NCBI GenBank assembly: GCA_018292915.2
Contig: JACVVK020000536.1
Location: 12,501-76,500 of the forward strand
DNA length: 64,000 bases
Reading direction: 5' to 3'
DNA from: Batillaria attramentaria
Lineage: Eukaryota; Mollusca; Gastropoda; Batillariidae
The notes below the pieces were generated by a model, which did no database searches, had not been told where the DNA came from, and saw only the letters and a list, made by a program, of their open reading frames with translations. This document shows positions 35,079 through 47,187 of the stretch, one piece after another. Numbering within the stretch: the first letter of the stretch is position 1; the number at the start of each line of letters is the position of its first letter. The translations under genes were made by a program, and so were the position numbers.

Positions 35079-35550
35079 CAGGGATGTCACTGGAGCTTGA
35101 AACCTATAGGACAAATGTCCTGGAAGGTGGCAGATGAGTAGGACATTTGTCCTGAATTGGAACGAAACAATAGGGCATGCTGGCGCGCGACAATAAAGTA
35201 TTGTAAAACAGGAACCATATAAACACAGGTCAGGGTTAAACTCTTTGCCTATCAGAGGGCTTCTTTTTAGGGAATACCACATAAGCTTACCACACGTCAC
35301 TCGCTTTGCGTGCGTGGAACGAAAAATATCCTCTGCGCAAGCGAGCAAGCTCCCCGAGTAGCGCAAGGCGGCAGCCCTCACTCGGAAAAATGTCACTAGT
35401 ATGTCCGCGATCAACAGAAACGCAATGTGACATATGACCTCCTCTTGAAATAAACAATCGGACATCTGTCCTGCTGGACAGTTTTTTCATCGGACATTTG
35501 GCCAAGTCTATCGGTCATAGTCCTGTGTCCGGGCACCAGTGACATCCCTG
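35079..35550. mobile_element. Inverted-repeat element with CAGGGATGTCACTGG ends
   Basis: Perfect 15-bp terminal inverted repeats; TATTA on both outer sides. The interior has GGACAAATGTCC repeats. No transposase. Confidence 0.8.
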
Positions 35551-35698
35551 TATTAATTTCTAAAGTACATGTACTGCCATGTTTTACTGGTTTTAAGTTT
35601 TAAACAGGCACAAGCAATTTCCCTTTTTACAGTTTTAGTGTAAGTACTTTCAACTGATTTCAGGTTTTTTGTCTGTTTAATTCTGTGTCAGTCCGGAA

Positions 35699-36000
35699 CA
35701 CAGACGTAAAGAGATAGACGCACCGCCGCACGCTGCCACCGCTGCTTGCGAGTGTCGCTATCACAGCCATCTTGTGAATACCAGAATTCAGATGCTCTGT
35801 GTACAGAACGCCTCGTTCGAAATACAAAGTTCTTTAGAAAGACGTCATCAGAAATGTGACGTAAGATAAAGCGGACCAATGCTATGCGCGCTATGTAAAC
35901 AGCTGATAGCGTCTGGCCAATGCTATGCGCGCTATGTAAACAGCTGGCACTTCCAGGTACTCGCAACATGGCGCGGTGCGTCTATCTCTATACGTCAATG
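35699..36000. mobile_element. hAT-like miniature element
   Basis: Terminal repeats CACAGACGTAAAGAGATAGA and its imperfect complement, with the 8-bp duplication GTCCGGAA at 35691-35698 and 36001-36008. Includes a two-copy ATGCTATGCGCGCTATGTAA repeat. It ends 200 bp 3' of the MESD stop. Confidence 0.82.
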
Positions 36001-36199
36001 GTCCGGAAGTAAGACTCTTCACAGATTAACTGACTCAACAACTTTCCAACCGCTTACAGTAGTACTGAGTCTACTGACCCATTCAAGTATATGCAATTTA
36101 GTGTGAAATACCCATACACTATTTACCTATATCTACAGGTGTACTGATAAGAGAAATCCCCTCCAAAAATGCGAAATTTAGATCTATGATGAAGCACTA

Positions 36200-36220
36200 T
36201 CAAAGATCTTCTCTGTCTTT
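36200..36220 (-). CDS. MESD: MESD terminal microexon encoding KDREDL
   Basis: A 21-nt exon: acceptor after a strong pyrimidine tract ending TTGTTGCAG, then six codons (KDREDL) and TGA. REDL is the known ER-retrieval tail of MESD, which argues strongly for this tiny exon. The Lys-rich region that vertebrate MESD has before the tail is absent. Confidence 0.82.
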   Translation of the reverse strand, partial: KDREDL

Positions 36221-36295
36221 CTGCAACAAGAAAAAAGAAAACAGAATTCTTGTTAGAACAGTAGAAGCACTGGATGACTGTTGCATGGGGAGAGT

Positions 36296-36343
<48 letters not shown>

Positions 36344-36677
36344 GTAATCATAGTGTCTGAAAATCCTGCCTTGTCTTTACATCAGTTACGTGGCATTTTC
36401 GGTTATTCACAACAGCGTACAAAATTTTTTTTAAAACCCAGCCAGACCCTTACCCATCTTACACCCCCCCCCCCACCAGCACCAAACACACACAGCAAAG
36501 TGGGTGCACTAGACAATTCCCTAAACACCATCATATTGTTTTGCAAAGTTCGGCTGAGTACAAGTTTTACGTATGACATCAAGAGTAACACTTGAAGTAC
36601 TGACAGAACAATGAAGTCAAAAACAACAAACAAGTCTTTTGTAATTTGTTGTTGTTGCTGCAGGAGGCATTTTTTAG

Positions 36678-36711
<34 letters not shown>

Positions 36712-38872
36712 TCGCACGCGCGCATGCATATATATATATATATGCTGTAGTTTTTCATTTATTACTGATTTTACAAATTATTACTATCTGCGTCAATGCT
36801 GTTCTTACCGGCTGTCCAGCTTTGCCGTGGTATGTCTTTCCCTCAATCTCCACACTCTCACAGTTGTCCTGCTGCACGAGGAAGTCCTTGATGTCCCACG
36901 CCTTCGAGCCATCTTTGCACATGAACAGCACCCGATTGTCCCCCACCACGAATCTACACAACACACATGCAAACCACAATCAAAATCTGTCAACCTCCTG
37001 AACGCAGACAGGCATCAGGGCGGTCGGTGGTCTAGTGGTTAGGAGACCTGTCACCAATGCAAGAGGTCAGGGGTTCGAGTCCCACTCGTGACAAAAAATT
37101 TTCCCTTCTTGTATGCGGCACCGTTCATTCGGGCCGATTGTCGGGGGTTCTCTCCGGGTACTCCGGCTTCCTCCCCCTCTGCTTTGGAAATGTTCAGCCC
37201 ACCAAATTTGAAAAATAAATGCAAATCTAAATTCCGAAATTTAAATAACTGAGCTGACCCTTCGCACCATGAGATTGTGATGTGTTTATGTCCAGTGTGT
37301 GAGAGAATGCGTGTGATTCACGTGAGCGTGCGTGTTGGGTTCAGTTTGCGGCGCTTTGAGCCGATTCATGAAATTGGCTAAAGCGCTATACAATACTTAT
37401 TATGATTATTATCAGGTAGCTTAATCAGTTGAGTGGCTCACTCGAGAGCAGATGGTTGTGGGTAATTCAAACCCCAACAGAACCAAATTATGAAATTATC
37501 CTTATAGCGGAAAAACAATCTGAGCAATTTGGTGTGTTTTGGCATGATTTTACGTGCTTCCGAGGAGGATATATACATATATATATACATTTTGTGGGGA
37601 GGAAATTTTTAGCCAAAGGTGGAAATCCGCCAAAAGGTAGAATAATTTAAAACCTGTTCGTGGCTTTATGTTAGTTAGGCTGAATTTTTAATCGTGATTT
37701 CCCATTGTGATCACTGACCTTTGTGTTTCAATGTTGGCATTGAACAGACTGGAGTGCCAAATAGCTGATATCTGTTCTGTTTCTGCTTGCGTTGGGTTGC
37801 CTGGAACACAGATCAAATGCAACTAACATCACCACAAAAAAGGTAGGACTTGCTGGTCTTTAAAAACAAAAACAAACTAGAGAGGCAGTAGCCTCCATGG
37901 CTCCCTTGTGACACAGGTCAAGATCATTCATAAGAGTATGTTTGTAAAGCTATCCATTATCATGCCAAATAAAGTGTCTCTGGCGCTCTGAGTCCCTGGC
38001 AATAATACAATTTTCACCGAAACAGTTTGTATGGCCTTGACCTTTGGTCGAAGTCATTCAAATGAGATCTTATCAATGTCTATCATCATACCAAGTTCAA
38101 TGCCTCTAGTATTTGTAGTTCCTCCGAAAACGGTAACGTTAAAATTCATAATAGACAGCTTTAATGACCTTGACCTTCAGTCAAGGTCTTTCAGAAAGGT
38201 AGGTCTCATTGCTGTCTATCATCATGTCTCGTTTGGTGCCTCTACTGTTTGTTGTTTTGGACAAAATGCCAAGGTTAAAGTTTCCCAAAAAACGCTTGCA
38301 TGGCCTTGACCTTGACTAAAAGTCACTGAATACAGGTATAACTGTAAAGGTGCTGCCAATGTCAATCATCAAACATAGTTTGAGGCTTCTGATCCTTCTA
38401 GATTCTGAGAAAATGCAAATGTAAAATTTCCCAACATACTGTTTTAATGACCTTGACCTTGAGTCAAGGTCATTTAAGATGGTATGTGTGCATAGGTCTT
38501 ATCACTGTCTATCAGCACACCAGGTTTGGCACCTCTGCTGTTTGTTGTTTCCGAGAAAATGCCAATGTTAAGGTTTCACAAAAATAGCTTGTACGGCCTT
38601 GACCTTGACACAAGGCCATTGACTACATGTATATCTGTAAAGCTCTTATCAATGTCTATCATCATGCAAAGTTTAAAACCTCTGGTGTTTGTAGATTAAG
38701 AGAAAATGCCAATGTAAAATTTTCAAACAGAGAGCTTTAGTGACCTTGACCTTGAGTCAAGGTCATTCAAAATGATATGTTTTGAAAGGTCTTGTGGTTG
38801 TCTATCAGCATGCCAAGTTTGGTGCCTCTGCTATTTGTAGATTCCGAGAAATTGACAACGTTAAAGTTTTCT

Positions 38873-38966
<94 letters not shown>

Positions 38967-39389
38967 GGGTTAATACATAGACTCCCATTGTTACACAAGG
39001 GAGCCAAAAAAAAACGAACAAGCAAGCCATATATACTAGCCTCTCTCTCTCTCTCTCTCTCTCTCACGCACACACAAACACACACGCACACAGCAGACTT
39101 AGCACTATTCGACTTTGAAAAATACGGCACATATCTGCTTCTCCTAAAAATACATTCCAAACATAATCGTGACCGACAATATTTACAATGTTACGAATGA
39201 TCATGTTCAAAGTCTGTATGTTCCTAAGCCAATATTCCATTTCGAAAAGAAGAATAAGACAAAGAAGAAAAGGAAAAAGAAGACAAGAAAAATAAAATGA
39301 TAATAATAATAATAATGAATTGTACTTATATAGCGCAAAATTCTCACAATGACTCAATGCGCGTGCTCCCGCACTCATACCAACACACA

Positions 39390-39426
<37 letters not shown>

Positions 39427-41046
39427 CCGCTGAAACAGGATGAGGTAGGTGGGCTTAGTCGAAAGCCAGCCGGAACAGATGCGTTTTCAAGTCAGACTTG
39501 AAACGATCTATGTCCGACTGGTCTCTCAGGCCGGCAGGTAATGCGTTCCAGAGCGACGGGGCAGCAAAGCTAAACGCGCGCTCGCCAACCGTTTTGAGGT
39601 TTCGACGGGGAACGTTCAGTAGTTTTTCAGATGAAGAACGAAGAGTGCGTGCTGTTTGGTGGACTGTAAGGGAATTTGAGAGGTAGGCAGGAAGAGTTCC
39701 TTCAAAAAGCGAAATACAAGCATGCAGATTTTGTACTGAATGCGGAATTTCACTGGCAGCCAGTGAAGATGCCGCAGCAAGGGAGTGATATGGTCAGATT
39801 TTTTCTTTTTCAAAATCAGCCGTGCCGCGCTGTTTTGCACACGTTGGAGACGGTTTATCTGTTCTGCCGGCAGACCAATCAACACGGAATTACAAAAATC
39901 CAGTCGTGATGTGACAAAGCTGTGAACAATTTTAGAGCAGGCGGTGAAAAAGACTAAGAAGAAACAGAAGAAAATGAAAAATAAAGAAAAGGAAAGGAAG
40001 AAGAAGACAAAAGTTTTTCAAGCCAAGCAAGTCATCCACTTATCAAAATATGGTCATGTACTGGCCGCATTTTTTCTTTTCACAGGCCCCAAGCGGGCAG
40101 TAAGTGCTGACTGCGTCGACGCGAAATGAATCTGTCTGTGAACACGCACGAGGAGTAATTTCTTTTCTCATTTTCTTTTCTGCCTGATTTGAACAACACT
40201 GACTGCTTGATTACTATTCATGTTTATTTCAAACCTGTCAGCTCTCACTTATCACTTTATGCCTGTGTGCGGGTAAACAGAACCACTCGGCCAATACGTG
40301 TCTGACAATATGTTGGATAATTGAATAGTTATGGTTTGAATTAGTTCCTTCTGCCTTTCCTTTCTCTTCATGGGCAGAACAGGGGCAGGAAACAAAGAAG
40401 CATACCAGCCACTGTTGCAAACATCATGAGAGTGCGTCCTTTCTTGGACTGCTTGAGGAAGTCCTCAGGGTTATCAGGGTTGAACTGGGACATGTCGACC
40501 TTTGGGGGTTCGCGTTTCCACTCAGGCTGTTCATCTTCCTCCAGCTCATCTTCATCTCCTTCCTGTTGGTGATAAAAAAGCAACGGTCAGGTGTCAATAC
40601 AATTAAGTATTACGCATAATTTATTAGTAATAAAACATTTTCACATGCGAGCCAGTTATGTCTATTTCATAGCACATGCAGTGGAATGGAAAAGTAGAAG
40701 AAACGTAGGTCTTCATTTGAGTTGGACACTGACTATTCATAGCTCGGAAATGCTTAAAATATCTAGATCTGGCTGTGGTATTGCATGCAAGCTTGGCGTT
40801 GGACTAACATGGATTTGAGGGTGTGGTGGGCGGTGCTACCGGGGGGGTGGGAGGATACTGACGAACTTTGCTGACCTCCCACTGTTCGTACAGTCGCTCA
40901 ATGTCTGCATCGGTATAGTCCCGAACATCTTTCTTTTTCCACTTTTCTGCTGCGTCGTCTTTGGAATCCTTTTTGTCTTTCTCTGGCGCTGCTGGTTGTA
41001 AAACCAGGAAGACGAAGAACAAAAGTAGGCACATGCGGCTCGCCAT
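36200..41046 (-). CDS. MESD: MESD, LRP-receptor chaperone of the ER, five exons, complete
   Basis: Exons 41046-40876, 40562-40406, 37800-37719, 36953-36809 and 36220-36200 join in phase (0,1,2,0) to 191 residues plus stop. MESD (Boca in flies) folds the beta-propeller/EGF modules of LDL-receptor-related proteins in the ER, and so supports Wnt co-receptor and lipoprotein-receptor traffic. Seen: signal peptide after MASR ([11 protein letters not shown]); [18 protein letters not shown]; an acidic stretch then [34 protein letters not shown]; and [20 protein letters not shown] with [11 protein letters not shown]. The protein ends KDREDL, the REDL ER-retrieval signal of the family. Its length is close to the short invertebrate MESD proteins as I recall them. 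The start is chosen at the Met that begins the signal peptide, not the longer open frame upstream. Confidence 0.93.
36809..36953 (-). CDS. MESD: MESD exon 4
   Basis: Acceptor TTGTGTAG, donor GTAAGA, phase 2 in and 0 out. Encodes [31 protein letters not shown] and the strand [11 protein letters not shown] that closes the domain. Confidence 0.94.
37018..37415 (+). mobile_element. SINE-B
   Basis: Complete copy in a MESD intron, antisense to the gene; its head begins 65 bp from exon 4's acceptor side. Confidence 0.88.
37719..37800 (-). CDS. MESD: MESD exon 3
   Basis: Acceptor GTGTTCCAG, donor GTCAGT, phase 1 in and 2 out. Encodes [20 protein letters not shown] and ANIETQ, the ferredoxin-like core segment typical of MESD. 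Confidence 0.93.
37898..39006. mobile_element. Composite inverted-repeat element, copy 2
   Basis: Perfect 13-bp terminal inverted repeats TGGCTCCCTTGTG, the same interior subrepeats, (CA)n(CAGA)n and GACGGAGGGT. Lies in a MESD intron. Confidence 0.82.
39425..39930 (-). mobile_element. CR1/L2-like non-LTR retrotransposon 3' end
   Basis: The minus strand encodes [40 protein letters not shown] and, further down, [14 protein letters not shown] before a stop. This is the conserved C-terminus of CR1/L2-type reverse transcriptases. 5'-truncated, inside a MESD intron, same strand as the gene. Confidence 0.82.
40406..40562 (-). CDS. MESD: MESD exon 2
   Basis: Acceptor ATCACCAACAG, donor GTATGC, phase 0 in and 1 out. 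Acidic [15 protein letters not shown], then [16 protein letters not shown] and [11 protein letters not shown], the start of the chaperone core. Confidence 0.94.
40876..41046 (-). CDS. MESD: MESD exon 1, signal peptide
   Basis: 57 codons from ATG to the donor GTCAGC. Signal peptide, a Lys/Asp-rich spacer, then the conserved [18 protein letters not shown] helix ending YEQWE in phase 0. Confidence 0.92.
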
Positions 41047-41101
41047 CTTGCGACTTGACAAATTCCATCTCCAACACAAAAGAGTGTGCCGTGTATCCGG
41101 T

Positions 41102-41213
41102 CCTACTAAACTATGCCCGGCCATGCACGGGTATGCCTGGTTATGCCTGAACCTTTGCCCGGGACTGCCAGATCGCTTGTAGCCGAACGATTAGAAGATC
41201 TCATGAATGATTC
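41102..41213. repeat. Inverted repeat arm next to MESD start
   Basis: Reverse complement of 43601-43729 with small indels; core CTATGCCCGGCCATGC and GGTATGCCTGGTTATGCC. It begins 56 bp upstream of the MESD ATG, so it overlaps the 5'UTR or promoter. Confidence 0.82.
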
Positions 41214-41369
41214 TGTGTGTTCTCTGTTCTTGTGTCTGATGTTTGATGGTTTACTCGCTGTGTTGTGAACTGCTGTGCCCGCTGCTTTTGCTGTAGCGAC
41301 AGTAGGTGTGCGTGTGTGTGTGTGTGTGTTTCAGTAAGACTGATGTATTTGAGGGTTTCAGTTTTGTAC

Positions 41370-41452
<83 letters not shown>

Positions 41453-41536
41453 AAGTTTTATGTATGAGTGTGCAAGTGTTTCATATATTTATGTGTTTGT
41501 GAGTTTTTGTTTTTTTTATGGGCATGAGTGCTTTGG

Positions 41537-41580
<44 letters not shown>

Positions 41581-41597
41581 CTTGATTTATTTGTGTA

Positions 41598-41645
<48 letters not shown>

Positions 41646-41859
41646 TTGTGATTTTTTTATTTTTTTTTGGGGGGGGGGGGGGGGGTAGACGTAAGTTTTA
41701 TTTGCTGAGTTTCAATATGGTGAGTCATGAAGTTTGATGGATCATCATCAGATATGCTGTTGAATGGTTTTGCTTTAGTTTCTTTTTTTAGTTTTGTTTT
41801 TCTTGTTGTTGAGTCAGTATTCAGATTCAGTTGTTATTCAACCGCCATCTCTTCAAGTT

Positions 41860-42790
41860 TAACATCTGCGTGTATCATGTACTTGTGGGTATGCAAACCG
41901 AGAATATTCAGGTTAACATTGGCATTTTCTCGGGAAGTACAAAAACCAGAGGCACCAAATCTTATAAGATGATAGACAACCACAAGACCTATCCAGGGAT
42001 TTCAATTTCAGTGACCTCTGCTGGAGATCAAGGTCACAGGAATAGAATGCAAAATTTTGATCTAGTTTAAATTTTCTCTGATGTAAGAAAGGTCAGGGTC
42101 ACAAAATCTGGCAGGCTGCTAGGCCAGTGGTAAGGGCTTTCGAAACATACCCTTTTGAGTGACCTTGTCCAGAGGTTAGGTTTACAGGGGTCACAATGAC
42201 AATTTCAGGTCCTAGACCTTAAACATTGGCATTTTCTCGGGAACAACAAACACAAGAGGTACCAAATCTCACAAGATGATTGACAGCCACAAGACCTATC
42301 CAGGAATATATCCTTTTCAATGACCTCTGCTGGAGGTCAAGGTCACGGGAATAGAATGCAAAATTTTAATCTATTTGCATTTTCTCTGATACATGTATAA
42401 CAAACCCCAGGGTCACGAAATCTGGCACCATGAGAGGTAGCGGTAAGGGCTTTCCAAAAATACCCCTTCGAGTGACCTTGCCCAAAGGTTAAGTTCATGG
42501 GGGGTCACAATGACCATTTCAGATCTAAAATCTTAACATTGGTATTTTCTCACGAACTACAAATGCCAGAGGCACCAAATCTTACAAGATGTTAGACAAC
42601 CACAAGACTTATCCAGGGATTTCTTTTTCAATGACCTCTGCTGGAGGTAAGGTCACAGGAATAGAATGCAATTAATCTATTGCATTTTCTCTTATGTAAC
42701 AAAGGTCAGAGTCACGAAACCAGGCATGATGACAGGCAGTGGTACCAGTGTCATTCACACATGAGCCTTGATGGCTTTGCCTCTTGTTTG
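41860..42790. mobile_element. Composite element, degraded inverted copy
   Basis: Reverse-orientation subrepeats (AACATTGGCATTTTCTCGGG, CTGGAGGTCAAGGTCAC) end at GAGCCTTGATGGCTTTGCCT, the counterpart of the left end of copy 1. The other end is not recognisable. Confidence 0.65.
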
Positions 42791-42880
42791 CATTATGCTC
42801 ATAATGTTTATGTTCATTATGTTTATGTTGAACAGAATGCAGATTGTTTTTGCTTCATGAAGTACTTTCCTAACTTTTAT

Positions 42881-43064
42881 GGGGGAGCCAGGGTGACTGA
42901 ATGGTAGAGCGTTGGTCTTCCAATGCTCGGGTGTGAGTTTGATCCCCGGCTGGGGTCAAATATTTGTGCTGGCCTTTTCATCGTTGCCCCGTCTTTAATA
43001 TCACCGCCATGTGTGGTGGAAAAGGACGTTTAAACTCCCAAACTCCCACCCATCCACATCCTAA
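42881..43064 (+). mobile_element. SINE-A
   Basis: Head GGGAGCCAGGGTGACTG, body with ATATCACCGCCATGTGTGG. Located between MESD and the nucleotidyltransferase gene. Confidence 0.84.
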
Positions 43065-43318
43065 CTTTTATGAATTTGGAGAGATTTTGAATGAAATCGT
43101 CGTAGATTATTCTATTCCGTAAATATACATGTACATGTACATACATACTGATGTTCATACGTTCGTACATACCTACCTACCTACCTACCTTCGTAGTTTT
43201 TGGTTCCCGTATTGAGTCAGTATTCAGATTGAGTTGTTATTCGACTGCCATTATCTCTTCAAGTTTTTGATGTACCTGTATCATGTACTTGTGGGTATTC
43301 GTGTGTGTGTGTGTGTGG

Positions 43319-43379
<61 letters not shown>

Positions 43380-43547
43380 TGGTGTGAGTGAGAAAACACA
43401 TGTGGAACAAATGCACATTATTTTCCAACGGAAGATTTTATTTTTGCGTTGCTACAAAAAAAACAAAAAAAAACCGCTACAACAGGCAAATAATGTGGGG
43501 AGAAAAAGAAAAAAAAGTCAGTATATCATGTTAGAACAAAACTGAGA

Positions 43548-43600
<53 letters not shown>

Positions 43601-43603
<3 letters not shown>

Positions 43604-43729
43604 TCATTCATGAGATCTTCTAATCGTTCGGCTATCGCCTACAAGCGATCTGACAGCCCCGGGCATAACCGGGCAAAGGCTCACGCATAACCAGGCATAC
43701 TCGGCATGGCCGGGCATGGTTTTAGTAGG
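43601..43729. repeat. Inverted repeat arm upstream of the nucleotidyltransferase gene
   Basis: Partner of 41102-41213; both arms abut GT/CA tracts at the same end. Confidence 0.82.
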
Positions 43730-44757
43730 GACCCCCGTGTATCGTCTGCTTACGTGTTCTTATACCGTTGGCCTCTCTATAGCATTCCCTAAATGTAGGC
43801 CGGATATGGTGAAGTCATCTTGAACAAAAATAGTATTCAAAAGGGTTAACTTGTTTGCCACCAAAGCTCTATATATCGTAAACAAAAAGATTTTAGTTCC
43901 GGATTGAGGTTGATGCAAGGGAAATCACATCAAAACTGTAGCCGAAAGCACATTTTCACGCCCCGCCCGAAAAGGGACTGCACTCTGGAGTCTAAGCCGA
44001 AAGAAATTAAAGTAGCTTCCCCTCCACAGTGAAAGAAGGGAAGTAACTCCTAAACTTTAGTATAAAGGAACGAAAGTAGCTTCCCTTTACGTGCGTGTTG
44101 ACAACATGGTGCAATGCTGATGCCGTCTATCGCAATCCACCGTTTGCTAATACTTTAACTGCATGTTGAGAAGATTCCACGATTCATGCAGCGTCCCGAG
44201 GAGATCAAAGCGTATGATATGATTATCTGGGCTATGGGATAGGTGCATGGTGAACACAAAATATCAGATACCCTGATAAAGTCAGCAGAAGCGTGTACAC
44301 GTACAATCACTGGCAGTACGAGTGAATAACGTAAAGTTAGTTGCTTTGTTGTTATTGTTTTGATCCGTATTAATTGTCAACTTACGGTTTGAACGTGACT
44401 TGTCATTGGTTTGTTTTGTTTGTACCAGTTTAGGTTGTCCTGTGACAACTATAGTCTTAGCTTTCCACACAGTTGTATGCCAGGCAATTAATTTTGTGTG
44501 TTATTGACAAGTAAGGATGAAGAGTATGACAGCGAGATACTTGCTGTACCACTGGCCTCCCTAACAAATATATATTTTAAAAAAAATGGGAACGAAGATT
44601 TTTAAAGTAAAAGAACGTGATATTATGTATGCAGAGAGTCATAGCAACTGCTTGTGAATTACACCTTTTTTTTTCAGGTGGGACTGAAAATATCAAGTGA
44701 ATTCTCATAAACATCATTGACAGAGAGCATCTTGAAGCGCTGCTGTAAGCACTGGCC
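43730..44757. other. Upstream region of the nucleotidyltransferase gene
   Basis: No exon or known repeat seen; 44683 onward follows a T-tract and CAG that could be an acceptor for the first coding exon, implying a 5'UTR exon somewhere here. Confidence 0.4.
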
Positions 44758-44866
44758 ATGGAGGTGGACGATGAGAGTCTGCTGAGTGCAACACAGGCTC
44801 TGCAGGCTGTGGAGAGACTGTCCCTTCGCACGCGCCGACTTGAAGATAGTGGCAAAGACCTGCAAT
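44758..44866 (+). CDS. Nucleotidyltransferase gene, candidate first coding exon
   Basis: ATG at 44758 opens MEVDDESLLSATQALQAVE, a helix-forming N-terminus. The donor at 44867 (GTGTGT) is weak, but its phase 1 fits exon 2. A partial copy of this exon sits 130 bp downstream (44934-45015). Confidence 0.5.
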
Positions 44867-45999
44867 GTGTGTGAAGTACTGTTGGTAGTGTTTTAATGTT
44901 TTATTTTCTTACTTTATGATGCGCCCCCTCAGGCGCTGCAGGTTGTGGGGAGACTCTCCCTTCGCACGCGCCGACTTGAAGATAGTGGCAAAGACCTGCA
45001 ATGTGTGTAAAGTACTATTGATAATATTTTATTTTACTTCACAGTGATCGCGCTAGGAATTTGGAAAACCGGTCCCATCAGCGACTACCCCACACTGTCA
45101 TTCAACAACCTGTGTCAGAACCGGTCCCACGAGAATTAAAACCAGTGATAAGAATTACACTGCAAATCGACCTAAACACAATCACAGTGCCGCAACACTG
45201 TATCGGTATGAGAGGTAAAGATAGCAGCGAGTCCATCGCAAGAACAAAGAAGCTCTGGCCAGTGGGGAACTAACTATTGTGACAGTGATTAACGTTCGCT
45301 GAAACTGGGCCCCCCCCCCCCCCCCCCCCCCCCGCCCCCCCCCCCCCCCCCTCCCCCATCAGAGGCAACAGTGTTTACCGGTCACCAACAAATTACAACC
45401 GGTCCCTGGACCTGGCAGCTCCAAATCTTTCTGGTATTCTGGTTTGCAAACGGTATTTTACCAGTAATACCGTGTTTCACTCGATCACTGTACTTCATGA
45501 TGCCACCCCATCCCCACCGCCACCCCCCCACCCCCACCCCCTCCCCCCTTCTTCCACCACCACCACTCCCACCCCTCCACCTTCTGTAAACCTGCGAAGC
45601 ACTAGTAACCTCAATGTACTAAATTATGTCATGTACATGTAGCGGACTCTGGACTCCACCGGTAAATGAATCGGGACGAGGCGGCTTAGGTTCGGGATTT
45701 TATTATGATTGATGACAACAATGAACGATTTACGACAATTGACTGGACAAATTGGCGAACGAACTCGATGGATATAACAGAGTCCAACACCCTTATCAGT
45801 TTTGATAAAGGACAGCAAATCAATATGTCTACAAGAACAAACGTTCAACCAGCCGTTTGTTCGGCTAAAAAAATTCACGTCATGACAGTACGTATAAAAA
45901 GCGGGTGAAGAACAACTTGCGTCACGACATGACGTGAAAAACAACGAAAGAACAACTCGCGTCACGACATGACGCGATTCGACCTTATACGAATTCTAT

Positions 46000-46043
<44 letters not shown>

Positions 46044-46700
46044 GCATTCGCTCTGTTACATACAGTATACAGCTCTTTTTGCGAATGCTTGGTTCTCTTC
46101 CTAATTATGTTTCTGTTTCTGTTCTGATACAGTGAAGGAGAATGTACACAAAGCATTGGACCAGCTGCGGACGATCAAGGCAAGCGTAGAGGGGCAGTGC
46201 TGACGAGTTTTGTCCCCTTTAGCTGTTAACGAAAAGCCATTGCTGGAGCTGAAGCAGTTGTTGCTCATGCATGTCCCTTCTTCCATCACCAGTGAAGCAC
46301 GGCAGCGGTTTTCATGCCTGATTGACCAAGCTCTTGAAGGTAATGTATTTAGTTTCGCTTTTAGCAACAGATGTTTTTTTCTGTCTTGCTGACTACGTTA
46401 CATCATACTGTAAATGCAGTGACATTCAGCTAAGGCGACGTCATTGATCATTGGCGAGCAGCAAAGGGACATTACTTCATTTTGTGAACAACAGGTGGTT
46501 CGGAAGGCACGTTCCATTCTCGCTCTTAACAATCATGTTTTGTATCCACTATTTGATGTTTTACCCTCGGGTCGGCGCTTTAGGTGCCCCCCGTGCAAGA
46601 CAAACCAGCGGAAGTTTTTTTTCGGGCCCGTGGCCATCCGACTCCTGAACAAACTGTGATGTGATGTGATGTGATATGATGTGTGTGTGTGTGTGTGTGT

Positions 46701-46731
<31 letters not shown>

Positions 46732-47114
46732 CAGTGTGTGAGTGAGTATAGGTGTATGTGTGTGTGTGAGAGAGAGAGAGAAGAATAAGAATGCCTGTGT
46801 TCTGTTTTTAGCCCAGCGTTCAGCTTATAAATGAATTACGCTTTTTAAGTTACTTGAGTCTGTGATTAATATTGACTGTTCTTAATTATTTATTTGTTGA
46901 TTTATACTGAGCCTGTCTCAATCTTAATTGCCCGTTTCAGGATGAATAAAGTGCAATTGATTGATTGATTGATTGATTGATTTTTCACAAAATTTTTGTC
47001 AACCTTCTTCAACTTGAAATGCTGAAATGCCTGTTAGACAGCCAGTTTGCCGAAGAGGGTCATGAATTTGCTTTGGCTTGCTACCGACATACCTTGTCTG
47101 AATGTTCACAACTT

Positions 47115-47187
<73 letters not shown>

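Noticed and set aside
45061..45273. 70-codon plus-strand open frame in intron 1 of the nucleotidyltransferase gene
   Set aside because: No motif and no phase-compatible acceptor and donor pair.
46201..46203. Selenocysteine reading of the in-frame TGA
   Set aside because: No redox-type context and no SECIS-like element could be looked for, as the 3'UTR is outside the window; a mutation, assembly error or alternative start is simpler.
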